DNA of 64,000 bases from positions 247,038,438 through 247,102,437 of the forward strand of contig NC_053493.1 in the NCBI RefSeq assembly GCF_905171775.1, given 5' to 3'. The DNA is from Rana temporaria (taxonomy: Eukaryota; Chordata; Amphibia; Anura; Ranidae). A program made the position numbers and the translations under genes. Of this stretch, positions 1 through 10,084 are shown piece by piece; positions within the stretch are counted from its first letter, which is position 1; each line of letters starts with the position of its first letter. The notes under the pieces were generated by a model. The model was not told where the DNA came from and ran no database searches. It saw only the letters and a list, made by a program, of their open reading frames with translations.

Positions 1-1330
1 ATTATCCTAAATTAGATGCACCTGTTTGAGGTCATTAGCTGCATAAAGACACCTGTCCACCCCATACAATCAGTAAGAATCCAACTACTAACATGGCCAA
101 GACCAAAGAGCTGTCCAAAGACACTAGAGACAAAATTGTACACCTCCACAAGGCTGGAAAGGGCTACGGGGAAATTGCCAAGCAGCTTGGTGAAAAAAGG
201 TCCACTGTTGGAGCAATCATTAGAAAATGGAAGAAGCTAAACATGACTGTCAATCTCCCTCGGACTGGGGCTCCATGCAAAATCTCACCTCGTGGGGTCT
301 CAATGATCCTAAGAAAGGTGAGAAATCAGCCCAGGACTACATGGGAGGAGCTGGTCAATGACCTGAAAAGAGCTGGGACCACCGTTTCCAAGGTTACTGT
401 TGGTAATACACTAAGACATCATGGTTTGAAATTATGCATGGCACGGAAGGTTCCCCTGCTTAAACCAGCACATGTCAAGGCCCGTCTTAAGTTTGCCAAT
501 GACCATTTGGATGATCCAGAGGAGTCATGGGAGAAAGTCATGTGGTCAGATGAGACCAAAATAGAACTTTTTGGTCATAATTCCACTAACCGTGTTTGGA
601 GGAAGAAGAATGATGAGTACCATCCCAAGAACACCATCCCTACTGTGAAGCATGGGGGTGGTAGCATCATGCTTTGGGGGTGTTTTTCTGCACATGGGAC
701 AGGGCGACTGCACTGTATTAAGGAGAGGATGACCGGGGCCATGTATTGCGAGATTTTGGGCAACAACCTCCTTCCCTCAGTTAGAGCTTTGAAGATGGGT
801 CGAGGCTGGGTCTTCCAACATGACAATGACCCGAAGCACACAGCCAGGATAACCAAGGAGTGGCTCTGTAAGAAGCATATCAAGGTTCTGGCGTGGCCTA
901 GCCAGTCTCCAGACCTAAACCCAATAGAGAATCTTTGGAGGGAGCTCAAACTCCGTGTTTCTCAGCGACAGCCCAGAAACCTGACTGATCTAGAGAAGAT
1001 CTGTGTGGAGGAGTGGGCCAAAATCCCTCCTCCAGTGTGTGCAAACCTGGTGAAAAACTACAAGAAACGTTTGACCTCTGTAATTGCAAACAAAGGCTAC
1101 TGTACCAAATATTAACATTGATTTTCTCAGGTGTTCAAATACTTATTTGCAGCTGTATCATACAAATAAATAGTTTAAAAAATCATACATTGTGATTTCT
1201 GGATTTTTTTTTTTTTGATTATGTCTCTCACAGTGGACATGCACCTACGATAACAATTTCAGACCCCTCCATGATTTCCAAGTGGGAGAACTTGCAAAAT
1301 AGCAGGGTGTTCAAATACTTATTTTCCTCA

Positions 1331-1333
<3 letters not shown>
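1..1333 (+). mobile_element. Tc1/mariner DNA transposon, left end outside window
   Basis: This is a Tc1-like cut-and-paste transposon carrying a full-length transposase frame. The right terminus ends ...TTTTCCTCACTG immediately before a TA, the standard Tc1 target. The sequence GTGTTCAAATACTTATTT occurs at 1131-1148 and again at 1307-1324, so the right inverted terminal region holds two direct repeats, the IR/DR layout known from Sleeping Beauty-type elements. The left inverted repeat lies before base 1, and about 92 bases of 5' untranslated sequence are present. The intact frame suggests recent insertion. The DD34E/Sleeping Beauty-like assignment follows from the transposase motifs; the subfamily was not determined. 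Confidence 0.93.
93..1115 (+). CDS. Tc1-family DD34E transposase, apparently intact
   Basis: The product is a 340-residue transposase that would bind the terminal repeats and catalyse excision and reinsertion at TA sites. Residues about 1-110 form the paired-like double helix-turn-helix DNA-binding region, beginning MAKTKELSKDTRDKIVHLHK. The catalytic triad is visible: D153 in MWSDETK, D244 in FQHDNDPKHTA and E279 in PDLNPIENLW, giving the expected 34-residue gap. The glycine-rich KHGGGSIMLWGCF motif lies between the first two acids. It ends NKGYCTKY followed by TAA. Length equals the usual 340 residues of this clade, with no frameshift or stop. The ATG at 93 is chosen because the protein begins there in the manner of relatives. 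Whether the copy is active cannot be judged, because the left end is not seen. Confidence 0.94.
   Translation: MAKTKELSKDTRDKIVHLHKAGKGYGEIAKQLGEKRSTVGAIIRKWKKLNMTVNLPRTGAPCKISPRGVSMILRKVRNQPRTTWEELVNDLKRAGTTVSKVTVGNTLRHHGLKLCMARKVPLLKPAHVKARLKFANDHLDDPEESWEKVMWSDETKIELFGHNSTNRVWRKKNDEYHPKNTIPTVKHGGGSIMLWGCFSAHGTGRLHCIKERMTGAMYCEILGNNLLPSVRALKMGRGWVFQHDNDPKHTARITKEWLCKKHIKVLAWPSQSPDLNPIENLWRELKLRVSQRQPRNLTDLEKICVEEWAKIPPPVCANLVKNYKKRLTSVIANKGYCTKY

Positions 1334-1381
<48 letters not shown>
1334..1381. repeat. (TA)n microsatellite
   Basis: About 24 TA units start directly at the end of the Tc1 element. The element probably inserted at a TA within or beside this run. Confidence 0.95.
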
Positions 1382-1386
<5 letters not shown>

Positions 1387-2080
1387 TATGCACGTTTTGC
1401 ACTACAACTGTATCCCCTACGTAAGTGGTGAAGGTTTTCTCAAGATTACGATTTCCCAATGCAGTTATGTGTGGTCTTGTACGTTTTGATTTGTTTTGTT
1501 TTGTATCGCCTGGTTGTCAGGCTGTCAATGTGTATTATTTTTGTATGTCCCCACTGTGGAAAACAACAAAAATAAATTTACAAAAAAAGCAGTGCAGGCA
1601 CCTTTTTAAAATTTAAGTCTATACCTGGGTTGCTGCAAATTTTTGCTGGACATGCTTACCCTATATTCCACACCCTACTCTGTGAGTACCACACAGAGGA
1701 ATACCTCAAACTCCATGCTTCCCTTGCACTGGAGCAGGAACCAATTTTAACACTGATCTCTGCATACAATACGAGTTGTCAAAAACAGTGTTTTCTGCAT
1801 CTATGGCCCTGTACACAGGGCCGGGAATTCCGTCAGGAAAAAAAACATTGGTTTTCCTGACCGGATTCCTGGCAAGCTTAACTTGCAAAGCCGTGCATAC
1901 AGACGGCCATTCAAAAGAACCGCAGTTCTTTTTAATGGCAAGAGACCTCCAAAATAAAGACATTTCTTGTTCATGGAAAAATACATGCAAAAAACATTTG
2001 TAATCTATGATGATTTAATCACTTCAGAAAAGATTTGTACTCCTTCTTCAAAAATCCATCCCGTGGAAAAGTACCAGTAG
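1382..2080. other. No recognised feature
   Basis: AT-rich sequence with no convincing coding frame. A short inverted match (GGGAATTCCGTCAGGAAAAA and CATTGGTTTTCCTGACCGG, 1822-1867) suggests a decayed palindromic MITE. Confidence 0.5.
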
Positions 2081-2584
2081 TTGACAAAATGTTTTTATGT
2101 TTTTGTAGTCGATCCTGCTATCTTAAATAAACATCTCATTGTACCAACTGAAGAAGTTCCTTCATTCAAGCATTCTGAAGATAGAAAAGCTCTCTTTACC
2201 CTGGTAAGTTGAGCCTTGCAATCAGCTCTCACTCCAATTTTTGTACGTCAAACTGCAACAAATTGGACTAGGGCAGTGAACAACCGGAACAATTCTGTAT
2301 TCCAGAACCGTGCATTATTCTCCATTCTCATGCAAAGAATCCTGTCGCTAAAAGCCTGGACAGCTGATGATGCCTACAAGAAGGCCTCCCACATATGTAT
2401 TTTCATGGCAGACATTTTTGGGGAGGCACTTGACCAACTCATCAATAAAGTTAAAGGAGTTTTATTCACCAGTGGAAGAATTAACCCACAACCTCCTCAA
2501 AATGCAAAACACACAACTGCTCCACCCAGGTTTCAACTTAACCTAATTTCAGCCCTCCATTTTGGAGCAGGACGTGGGCCATAA
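2081..2584 (+). pseudogene. Unidentified gag-like retroelement relic with one stop
   Basis: A plus frame runs from 2081 to the TAA at 2582-2584 with one TGA at 2210-2212. Upstream of the stop it reads DPAILNKHLIVPTEEVPSFK. Downstream it reads LTPIFVRQTATNWTRAV and MQRILSLKAWTADDAYKKAS, ending in a proline-rich stretch. The pattern of helices with conserved W and DRKA residues recalls gag-like proteins of tyrosine-recombinase (DIRS-type) elements and their LAP2-alpha-like relatives, but I could not confirm this. An AG/GT pair at 2107-2108 and 2204-2205 could mimic an exon; the continuing frame across the stop makes a decayed single frame more likely. Confidence 0.3.
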
Positions 2585-3080
2585 AACCTTCCAAGTCTTC
2601 TCCAAAGCCATCTTTCCAATGAAGGGGCACCCTCACTCCTAATAGTAGAAGGAGGTATGTTACAGTGAATTGTTAATACAATGGAATACCGCAATCCACA
2701 ATACAACTGCGTCTTTTAGTCAGTGCCAAAGCATGCACAGGAAGTTAATACTACAGAATCTGAACTTGACTTAATTTCAGCCTCTTGTGATATTTGAAAG
2801 ATAAAAACAAGTGCCACAATGCAGGTGTAGGAAATGCTACATCCTCTGCCAGCTCAGGAGACCCGGGTGATGGCTCAAACAGAGATCACAAGTTGCATGT
2901 GATCATACTACTACGTATTAGTATGGCTTCTCTCAAGCAGAACTGAGCAAACGTTGCCAACCCTGGAAAGCGAGTACCAGTAGATAGCCCTTGGTAGAAG
3001 GGACACCAGGCAGTAGCCCAACTTCATTGGAATCATGAGCAACTACACACACAGTCAGAGGAGGATTACTTTCCAAGTCA
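2585..3080. other. No recognised feature; possible continuation of the relic
   Basis: This stretch follows the gag-like relic without clear boundaries. Phrases such as CTGCCAGCTCAGGAGACC could be retroelement remains, but no frame is readable. Confidence 0.35.
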
Positions 3081-3455
3081 CTTTAACCTCCTTAAGGTTT
3101 GCTCTAGAAGGTTTACCCTCCTTCATGACCAGGCCAATTTCCGCGATACGGCACTGCATTATTTTAACTGACTATTGCATAAAAATGATGTCCTTTTTTC
3201 CCCACACATAGAGCTTCCTTGTTATGGTATTTGATCACCTCTGCGGTTTTTATTTTTTGCACTATAAATAAAGACCCACAATTTTGAAAAAAAATATATA
3301 TATTTTTTACTATCTGCTTTAAAATACATCCAATAAAAATATCGAATTTCTTCATCAGTTTAGGCCTATATGTATTCTGCTACATGTTTTTGGTAAAAAA
3401 TACCAATAAGTGTTGATTGGTTTGCCCAAAAGTTATAGCGATATATTTATGGAAT
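3081..3455 (+). repeat. Partial copy of the TTAA/CCACTT repeat family
   Basis: The run GACCAGGCCAATTTCCGCGA, GATGTCCTTTTTTCCCCACA, then a (C)ACTATAAATAAAGACC-like block and AAAAGTTATAGCG matches the copies at 29397-30329 and 41515-42025, and in reverse 60611-60890. The left end is altered (AACCTCCTTAAGG). It is probably a non-autonomous DNA element, truncated at the right. Confidence 0.6.
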
Positions 3456-3459
3456 TTCC

Positions 3460-3666
3460 TGCTCGCCCCCTCCCTTGGACTACAAGAGAGTCAGGACGCC
3501 CACTAACACACAGCTCCTTTCTCTATCTGCAACATTGAGAGCGTCCTGACTCTCCTGTAGTCCAAGGGAGGGGGCAGCACAACATTCCACACCAGGGAGA
3601 AAGCCTTGCATTACTGTGTGGAGTTACAGACAGAAGAACAGGAAGTGAGGATTTCTCAAAAAAAGT
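3460..3666. repeat. Hairpin-containing repeat, same family as the window end
   Basis: Arms at 3465-3499 and 3541-3575 (CTCCCTTGGACTACA and TGTAGTCCAAGGGAG cores) form a nearly perfect 35-bp inverted repeat with a 41-base loop. Bases 3625-3662 (GAGTTACAGACAGAAGAACA onward) are the reverse complement of the last 40 bases of the window, so this is an inverted partial copy of the element beginning at 63846. Confidence 0.7.
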
Positions 3667-4465
3667 TATTTGAATTTTTTTTTGTTTGTGTTTTGTTTGT
3701 CTGGGGGGGGGGGAGGGGGCGAACAGTGGAATGAAGATAGGGGGGAAGGTATTAGAGGTATAAAGGTTGGAGAGGACCAATGATAAAATGTTAGGCCGTG
3801 GGTAAGCGTCACCCCACGGCAGGACACTGAGACGGGTGATGGTGTCTTATAAAGGTCATTCTCATTTGTCCTCCTCCCTCTTCTTTTTCTTTCTATGACC
3901 GGATGTTGGGATGTACTGTCCCACTGCTTAACTCTCTGCTTTGAGGGGGAAGATGGGAGGTAATGGGCCTCAGCAGTTGGAACTTTTACCTTATTTTTGA
4001 AGCTTAGTGTCTTCTTTTCCTATTATTTTGTGTGTTGAGAGGTATGGAAAAGAAGTTAGGTTCAAGTAATTAACTATTTATCGATCTCTTATGTTAAGAT
4101 TAATGTCATTCCATATGTTTTGTGTAAATGTTGGATTTTTTTTTGAAAAAAAGAGAAATTGAAAAAAAGAGATTGATACTCGCTAGGGCTCTGTGACACA
4201 TTTGGTGGGTGTGGTACCTTCACTGCTTTATGAAGCTATAGTGGGGAGAGATTTTCTCAATTTTTGGAGTTTATGAGAAAACAAAAGGAGTCAGAAAGAC
4301 ATAGCTCCCCTGAGGAAACCCCAAAACTCACCCCTGACCCTTTAAAAGCAATATGTAAGAGGAAACTGTTGAAGTGTCTTTCTTTGTAAAAGCTGGGGGA
4401 CAGGAGGAGCTGGAATCCAACCCTGAGCTTTCAAATAATGAACAGGAAATGATCTCTGACTAATA
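3667..4465. other. Non-coding; poly-G run and hairpin only
   Basis: A G-rich run (3702-3719) is present. A short stem, GCCGTGGG with CCCCACGGC, lies at about 3793-3819. No coding frame or named repeat was recognised. Confidence 0.5.
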
Positions 4466-4940
4466 ATGAGAGTGGTACCAGACTTAGAAGTCAGATTGTT
4501 TTTTTTTTGTATGGAACAAGTAAAAGACTCCACGCTTAGTAGAGCCAGAGAAAACCTTAATTTGATAGATGGCGAACCCATTGAACATGACGTTGAGGTG
4601 TATTTTTCCTACTTGGATCTTAAAAATAACTTGTTGTATCGAGTGGTAAAGCAAGGGAGAAGGTGGTAGAACAGCTAGTGGTCCCCAAACCATTTTGCCA
4701 GATGGCATTTGATTTAGCCCATGGTAATACAATGGGTGGACACCTTGGTATAGAAAAAAACTAAGGAGAGAGTAACCCAGATATTCTTTTGGCCTGGTGT
4801 CTTTTGAAAGATTTGGCATGGATCTGATGGGACCAGTGGTAAAGTCTGCCCAGTGCCCTTAGCACATACTGGTAATACTAGAATATGCTGTACGGTATCC
4901 TGGAGCCGTTCCCCTGCGCAATACCTCACATAAGGCTATT
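4466..4940 (+). pseudogene. Gypsy-type pol relic (RNase H-integrase junction)
   Basis: An open stretch at 4466-4669 contains LDLKNNLLYRVVKQGRRW, the short segment that precedes the integrase zinc finger in Gypsy pol proteins. In another frame, 4675-4790 gives LVVPKPFCQMAFDLAHGN followed by GGHLGIEK, matching the H-H half of the integrase zinc-binding motif. Downstream, DLMGPVVKSAQ at about 4820-4850 resembles the start of the integrase core. Several frameshifts and stops interrupt it. The assignment is from motif recognition; no LTRs were found. Confidence 0.6.
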
Positions 4941-5770
4941 GCCAAAGTGTTAAATTCAAGTTGGCAAAATATCACATCAGTACTGAAATAAATCTAATTT
5001 CAAAATTAGGTCGACATCCCATTTATGATTCAAACCACATTGAATTCTTGTATTCAAAGTTTGAATACAAGTTGTGATATGTTCCCATGCCTATGTATGA
5101 TATATGTTTTCTGTCTTTTCCTTGTCACTTTATTATAGTGCTGTCTCAGCCAATGAGGAGGGGAGTCCTGGACAGCCGAGTCTCTCGTGCAACATTGCTG
5201 TATCAAGATGGGGCTCAGGGGGGCTCCTGTACAGATGCATAGAATGCATTAAGATAAAACTGCCTTTACAACCACTTAAACATTTTCCTTTCAATTTTAA
5301 ATAACCAGTTCCAAGATACAAGGGTTCTTGGAATTTGAGTACATTTGAATTTAGGGATACTATTAATGAAGTAGTAGGTAGATAGTTTGAAATTCCTAAA
5401 ACCCCTATATGCGGAGGGTGGAATTCTACTACTTGTGAAGTATATGGATTGCTGCACAAAAAGGGTGTTACTGATGGTCATGTGGTTACAGTGGTTGTGC
5501 CTTTTGAAGGGAACACAGAAGAGCCTCGTGTGAGTAGGGGGCTAGGGTGTCAGTCTTGCATGTATCAATTGTGGAATTGTAATGAGATGTAGAGAGTTAG
5601 GTGAGGAAAAGGTAGGAGAGATAGTTGTGAATGACAGTGAACAGGGAGGGGTAAAATGCACCAGAGGGGAAGAGGAGAAGACGCTCTTATTTAGTGATTA
5701 TGGGCTTGACACAGGAGATACACATGGTTCTAGTTAAAAAACATCTGGAGGTAAGGGGGAAAACTCTTGT
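4941..5770. other. Unclassified, possibly rest of the Gypsy-type relic
   Basis: A plus frame around 5425-5590 reads EVYGLLHKKGVTDGHVVTVV and continues for about 30 residues. I do not recognise it. No LTR or target duplication is visible. Confidence 0.3.
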
Positions 5771-5980
5771 TTAGGTAGCCAGCATTTGATATTTGTTACA
5801 TATAGATGATTGGAAAGACATTGTAAGCATCTTTATGTAGGACTCAGCAGAGAGATCAACTCCCAGCTCCTGTTTCCAGTGATCCGGGTAGTGGAGTGGC
5901 GTTTTTGAAGATTCCATCAGAAGCCATGGAAAGGGTATGGCTAATAGGACATTCCTCTTGGCATGCATGTTCAAATGCAA
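5771..5980 (-). pseudogene. L1/Tx1-like LINE ORF2 fragment
   Basis: The minus frame contains HWKQELGVDLSAESYIKMLT and SFQSSICNKYQ. This pattern (W..ELG..L....W.K.......SSI..K..E) is the segment after the reverse transcriptase domain in L1-type ORF2 proteins. It is a short decayed piece of about 70 residues without a recognisable 3' end. Confidence 0.5.
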
Positions 5981-7396
5981 TTAATGTACACTAGAGTTTA
6001 TCTGGTGTATTTAGTGAGGGTAAAAAATGTGTGAGTTGCAGTATCTGCACAGGGCCTAGTGAGGAGAATGTTGGATCTGTTGCAAGTTGAATGGGGGACA
6101 ACCAGTTGTACTGGTGTCGGAACTGTTTACCACACCATATGTTTTCTTACTTTATGCAGTGAAACAGTTGGTCCTATAACCCCAGGAGGAAATCGCGGTT
6201 GCTTAAGATAGGGATCAAAAGTGATGATGATGGGGCTTAGATTCTTTTACTTTTGTTTTTGATGTGCAGATGGTTTATTTAGTGGACAAAGTATTATTCT
6301 TGTACCATTACCCAGTGACTGTTACCATAACCTTAATGAGAAATTTTCCTGTGTCTCAATGAGTTGACTATAATATGTGTCACTAAGATATGTAGTTCCA
6401 TTACACAAAACAAGTAAGACAGGAACCTCTTTGATGGCTATATTTTGGGAAATAGTTGCCTTGAAAGACAAGTATTTTTATTTCAAAACGACATCTGTAA
6501 TAAGTGTATATATCAATTTTGTTTACATTTCTGTCCAAGATAGCTTTTCTCCACTTATTTGGCCTCTGCTATGTTTATACTGTTGCTGTGATGTTGAACA
6601 TCTGCCATAGTAGTGTTTGCGTTTCTATTCTTACAAAATACATTCTGAGTTCTTGTTTGTGTTGTGCAAGTGTGCGCCATATCAAGAGAGCAGACCTCAC
6701 AGCTTCTCAAAAGGCTGAAGTGCAGTAAGTGGAAGAGCACTTAAGATGGCTATACACTGGTAGAATTTCATCTTGTTTTTAGAATGTTCATTTGAATTTG
6801 TAATGTTCAGTGGGCTCAAGTCGACATCCATTTTTTGACCACATTGCTGAGAAAATGCAAAGGTGCAGGATGGAAAATGTTTCTTAAACGGATGAATTTC
6901 TAAAAGTTTATGGTAGTTTTCATTTAGGAAATTACACCCATTCCAAAATTAAATGTTTAAAGAGAAAATTCCATTTTGAAGTACCTTCAAACAACATTTG
7001 TCCAGTTATCGAGAGTATAAAGAATTTTCGAACAAATATTCTTATGAAAATATGTATGAATGTTTATTCAAAAATCTACTGGTGTATAGCTAGCTTAATT
7101 TTCATCCACTGAATATACCAGAATCTTATTGTGAAACAATGTACATTTGCTTCTCATGTTAGGGTAGGAAGACTTGCTCAGTTAACCTGACTGCATAAAA
7201 CTGTTAAAGAAGAACTCCAGGATAGGCAAAAAAAATCACCCATTAGTACACCCCCACACAAAACACTATACAGGTAATAACATTTTGGAACTCCCTACCA
7301 TTTAGTATGAAAGTCTAATTGAATTGTCATGACCTCATCTCGTCAATTCAAAAGATAAAAGCATCTGCTCTGCCAAGGAGGAGGTGTAACAGCAGG
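5981..7396. other. No recognised feature
   Basis: AT-rich non-coding sequence with only short random frames. The phrase TTAAAGAAGAACTCCAGGAT at 7204-7223 resembles the tip of a TTAA-type frog repeat, but no partner end was seen. Confidence 0.5.
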
Positions 7397-7404
7397 GATT
7401 ACAT

Positions 7405-8356
7405 CAGGGGTGTCAAACTCAATTTCATTGTGGGCTGCATTAGCATTATTATTGCCCTCAAAAGGGCCGGTTGTATCTGTAAAGCCTCGTACACACGACC
7501 GAGGAACTCGTCGGAAAAGACACATCGTTTTCCTCGACGAGTTCCTTGTTAGGCTTGTCGAGGAACTCGACAAGCTTGCTTTGCGTACACACTGTCAAGA
7601 CAAAATCTCCTCGTTCTCAAACGCGGTGACGTACAACACATACAATGGCAGGGGAAGTTCGATTCCACTGGCACAACCCTGGGGGCTGCTTTTGCTAATC
7701 TCATGTTACTGCGTGTTAAGTAAAAGTTTGTTAAGAGACGATTTGCACTTTTCAGTCTGTTATAGTGTGAAAATTGTGTTATCTCCATTACAAATGCTAC
7801 TTTTACGCCCGTCTCATACTTTATTCTGAGCATGCGTGGGTTTCTTAGCATACACACGCTCGAGTTTCTCGTCGAAAACCAGCCTGACGAGGAAATTGAG
7901 ACTCCTGTCAAGGAAAAAGAGAACTTGTTCTCTTTTTTTCTCGTTGAGTTCCTCGACAGTTTCCTCGATGAAAAACGAACACACAACCATTTTCCTCAGC
8001 AAAAAAGCTCTCCCACCAAGTTTCTTGATGGATTCTGTCGAGTTTCTCGGTCGTGTGTACAAGGCTTTAGATTAGATGTCCAGCGCATCCCCTCCTCTTT
8101 ACATTAGCGGTCAAGAGCCACCTCACCATCAGAAGTTGAGTCCCCCTCTCTCCCTTACCTCACAGTGCACCCCCCCTTACCTTATGCTGCTGCTGGGAAG
8201 AATCTGGATGCATTGCTTGAAAGCAGAAAGTAATGGTCTGGAGGAGGACCAGAGAAGGGCAGAAACTCTTCTGCAGCTGCAGGAGAGGTGCGAGGGCCAC
8301 ATGAAATGGCCTGGAGGGCCTGGTTCTGCCCACGGGCCTTGTGTTTGACACCTGTG
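7405..8356. mobile_element. hAT-type non-autonomous element with 8-bp duplication
   Basis: The left tip CAGGGGTGTCAAACTC and the right tip TGTTTGACACCTGTG are inverted repeats. The 8-bp sequence GATTACAT flanks the element at 7397-7404 and 8357-8364, as expected for hAT target duplications. About 365 bp belong to this element; the rest is an inserted second element (7483-8066). No transposase frame is present, so it would have depended on a transposase in trans. Confidence 0.88.
7483..8066. mobile_element. Palindromic MITE of the GTACACACGACC family, copy 1
   Basis: The tips are AGCCTCGTACACACGACC and the reverse complement of AGCCTTGTACACACGACC. It is flanked by TAA on the left (7480-7482) and TTA on the right (8067-8069). 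The arms are built from repeated CGAGGAA/TTCCTCG words (GAGGAACTCGTCGG, TTTCTCGTCGAAAA). AGAGAACTTGTTCTCT is centred at 7925. The element lies wholly inside the hAT-type element at 7405-8356 and so is younger than it. The 3-bp flank suggests a PIF/Harbinger-like mechanism. Confidence 0.85.
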
Positions 8357-8372
8357 GATTACATCATATCAT

Positions 8373-8376
<4 letters not shown>

Positions 8377-8408
<32 letters not shown>
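8377..8408. repeat. (CT)n microsatellite
   Basis: About 16 CT units, just outside the hAT target duplication. Confidence 0.95.
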
Positions 8409-8411
<3 letters not shown>

Positions 8412-9023
8412 AAAGGAAACTAAAGTTCCCATCAACCACAGGGAGTTGTAGTAGATGTGGGTGGGTACACTACGACTGTACATATTTCATCATGTGTCAG
8501 AGACTACCTAACAATGCATTACATCACTGCTTCCTGGAGAAAGAACTACAGAAGGGATGTCCGAAGACCAGTGGCTGTGGGAAAAGGAGGCTTAGCAGCC
8601 ACCGGTCTTACAAACAGGAAACCAAACAGAATTATCGGTTTGATTTAAAAATGAATAGGCTATTTCAGAGTTCTGTTTTAAAGGCTTCAGGGCTTGCTTA
8701 CACCATGCATGTTTTTTGTTAAGAGTTTTAAAATACTTGAAGAGATCGATAGGGTTAATTTACTAAATGAGCAGAGGCCGCTCTGTGAGCATGTCAATGT
8801 TCCATTTGCCAAGTTCAGTTTGCCATGTCACAGTCATTAGTAAATACAGTAAAGCTGTATTCATTGTAAATATTCTGGTACAGATATATTCAATTGTGGA
8901 GAAATTCCTGAGCGTCCAATCTGCCCACGTGGGGGCTTGGAATGGCAACAGAAATCAGAGTAAAGTTTCTTACAATGTCAAGAAAAGGGACAACAGTAAC
9001 AATGGTCAGGTCAAAGGAGCATA
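8409..9023. other. No recognised feature
   Basis: Non-coding sequence; AACTAAAGTTCCCATCAACC at about 8420 is reminiscent of repeat material but gives no boundary. Confidence 0.45.
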
Positions 9024-10068
9024 CAGTGCCTTGAAAAAGTATTCATACCCCTTGAAATTTTCCACATTTTGTCATGTTACAACCAATATTGTAAATGTAT
9101 TTTATTGGGATTTTATGTGATAGACCAACACAAAGTGGAAAATAATTGTGAAGTGGAAGGAAAATGATAAATGTTTTTTAAAAAGTTTTACAAATAAGTA
9201 TCTGAACAGTATGTCGTGCATTTGTATTTAGCCCCCCTGAGTCAATACTTTGTAGAACACCTTTCACTGCAATTACAGCTGCAAGTCTTTTTGGGTATGT
9301 CTCTACCAGCTTTGCACATCTAGAGAGTGAAATTGTTGCCCATTTTTCTTTGCAAAATAGCTTAAGCTCTGTTAGATTGGATGAAGAGCGTCTGTGAACA
9401 GCAATTTTCAAGTCAGATTCTCAGTTGGATTTAGGTCTGGACTTTGACTGAGCCATTCTAACACATGAATATGCTTTGATCTTAACTATTCCATTGTAGG
9501 TCTGACTGTATGTTTAGAGTTGTTGCCCTGCTGGAAGGTGAACCTCCGCCCCAGCCAAAAGTATTTTGCAGACTCTAAAGCCTCGTACACACGTACAGGT
9601 TTACCGCCGGGAAACCCGAGGGGAGAACCGAGAACCTGCTCGGTAACTTTTTCCCCTACACACGTCCGGGTTTCTTGACAGGGAAACTGCCATGAGAGCT
9701 TTGGTCGGGAATCCCAGCCGTGTGTATGCTCCATCGCAATGTTTTCCACAGGAAAACTGCCGGATTAAAAACCGCCGGGAATCCCTGCAGGAAAAAAGAG
9801 AGCTTTTTTTTCCTGTTGGGAAAACTGCGATGGAGCATACACACAGCTGGTTTTCTGGGGCCAAAAGCTCTCATGGCAATGGGAAAACCGGTCGTGTGTA
9901 CGAGGCTTAACAGGTTTTCTTCTAAGATTGCCCTCCATCGATCTTCCTATCAACATTGACCAGCTTCCCTGTCTCTGCTGAAGAAAAGTGTCCCCTCAAC
10001 ATGATGCTGCCACCACTATGTTTCACGGTGGGGATGGTGTGTTCAGGGTGATCTGCAGTGATAGTTTT
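9024..10068 (-). mobile_element. Tc1 relic, interrupted by a MITE
   Basis: The left tip CAGTGCCTTGAAAAAGTATT follows a TA at 9022-9023 and is the terminal repeat of a widespread vertebrate Tc1 family. On the minus strand, 9178-9411 still shows CKEKWATISLSRCAKLVETYPKRL, the C-terminus of the transposase. Segments up to about 10050 (CACCACTATGTTTCACGGTG) correspond to the KHGGG region. The half coding for the DNA-binding domain is missing, so the copy is truncated at about 10068. An element at 9579-9907 splits it. Confidence 0.88.
9579..9907. mobile_element. Palindromic MITE of the GTACACACG family, copy 2
   Basis: The tips are AGCCTCGTACACACG on the left and CGTGTGTACGAGGCT on the right. A perfect TAA duplication lies at 9576-9578 and 9908-9910. 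Removing the element and one TAA rejoins a continuous Tc1 sequence (GCAGACTC-TAA-CAGGTTTTC). The arms use the words GGGAAACCCG/ACCGGTTTTCCC and differ from those of copies 1 and 4. The centre is AAAAAAGAGAGCTTTTTTTT. Confidence 0.92.
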
Positions 10069-10084
10069 AAAATACGTTCAGATA

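Noticed and set aside
575..949. 124-residue minus-strand frame
   Set aside because: It is the antisense of the Tc1 transposase.
2109..2203. Possible 95-bp exon bounded by TTTTTGTAG and GTAAGT
   Set aside because: The same reading frame continues past the apparent donor with only one stop, so a decayed uninterrupted frame is more likely; no partner exon was found.
3793..3819. Stem-loop GCCGTGGG/CCCCACGGC as a regulatory RNA
   Set aside because: It is isolated, with no gene next to it and no conserved context; it may come from repeat material.
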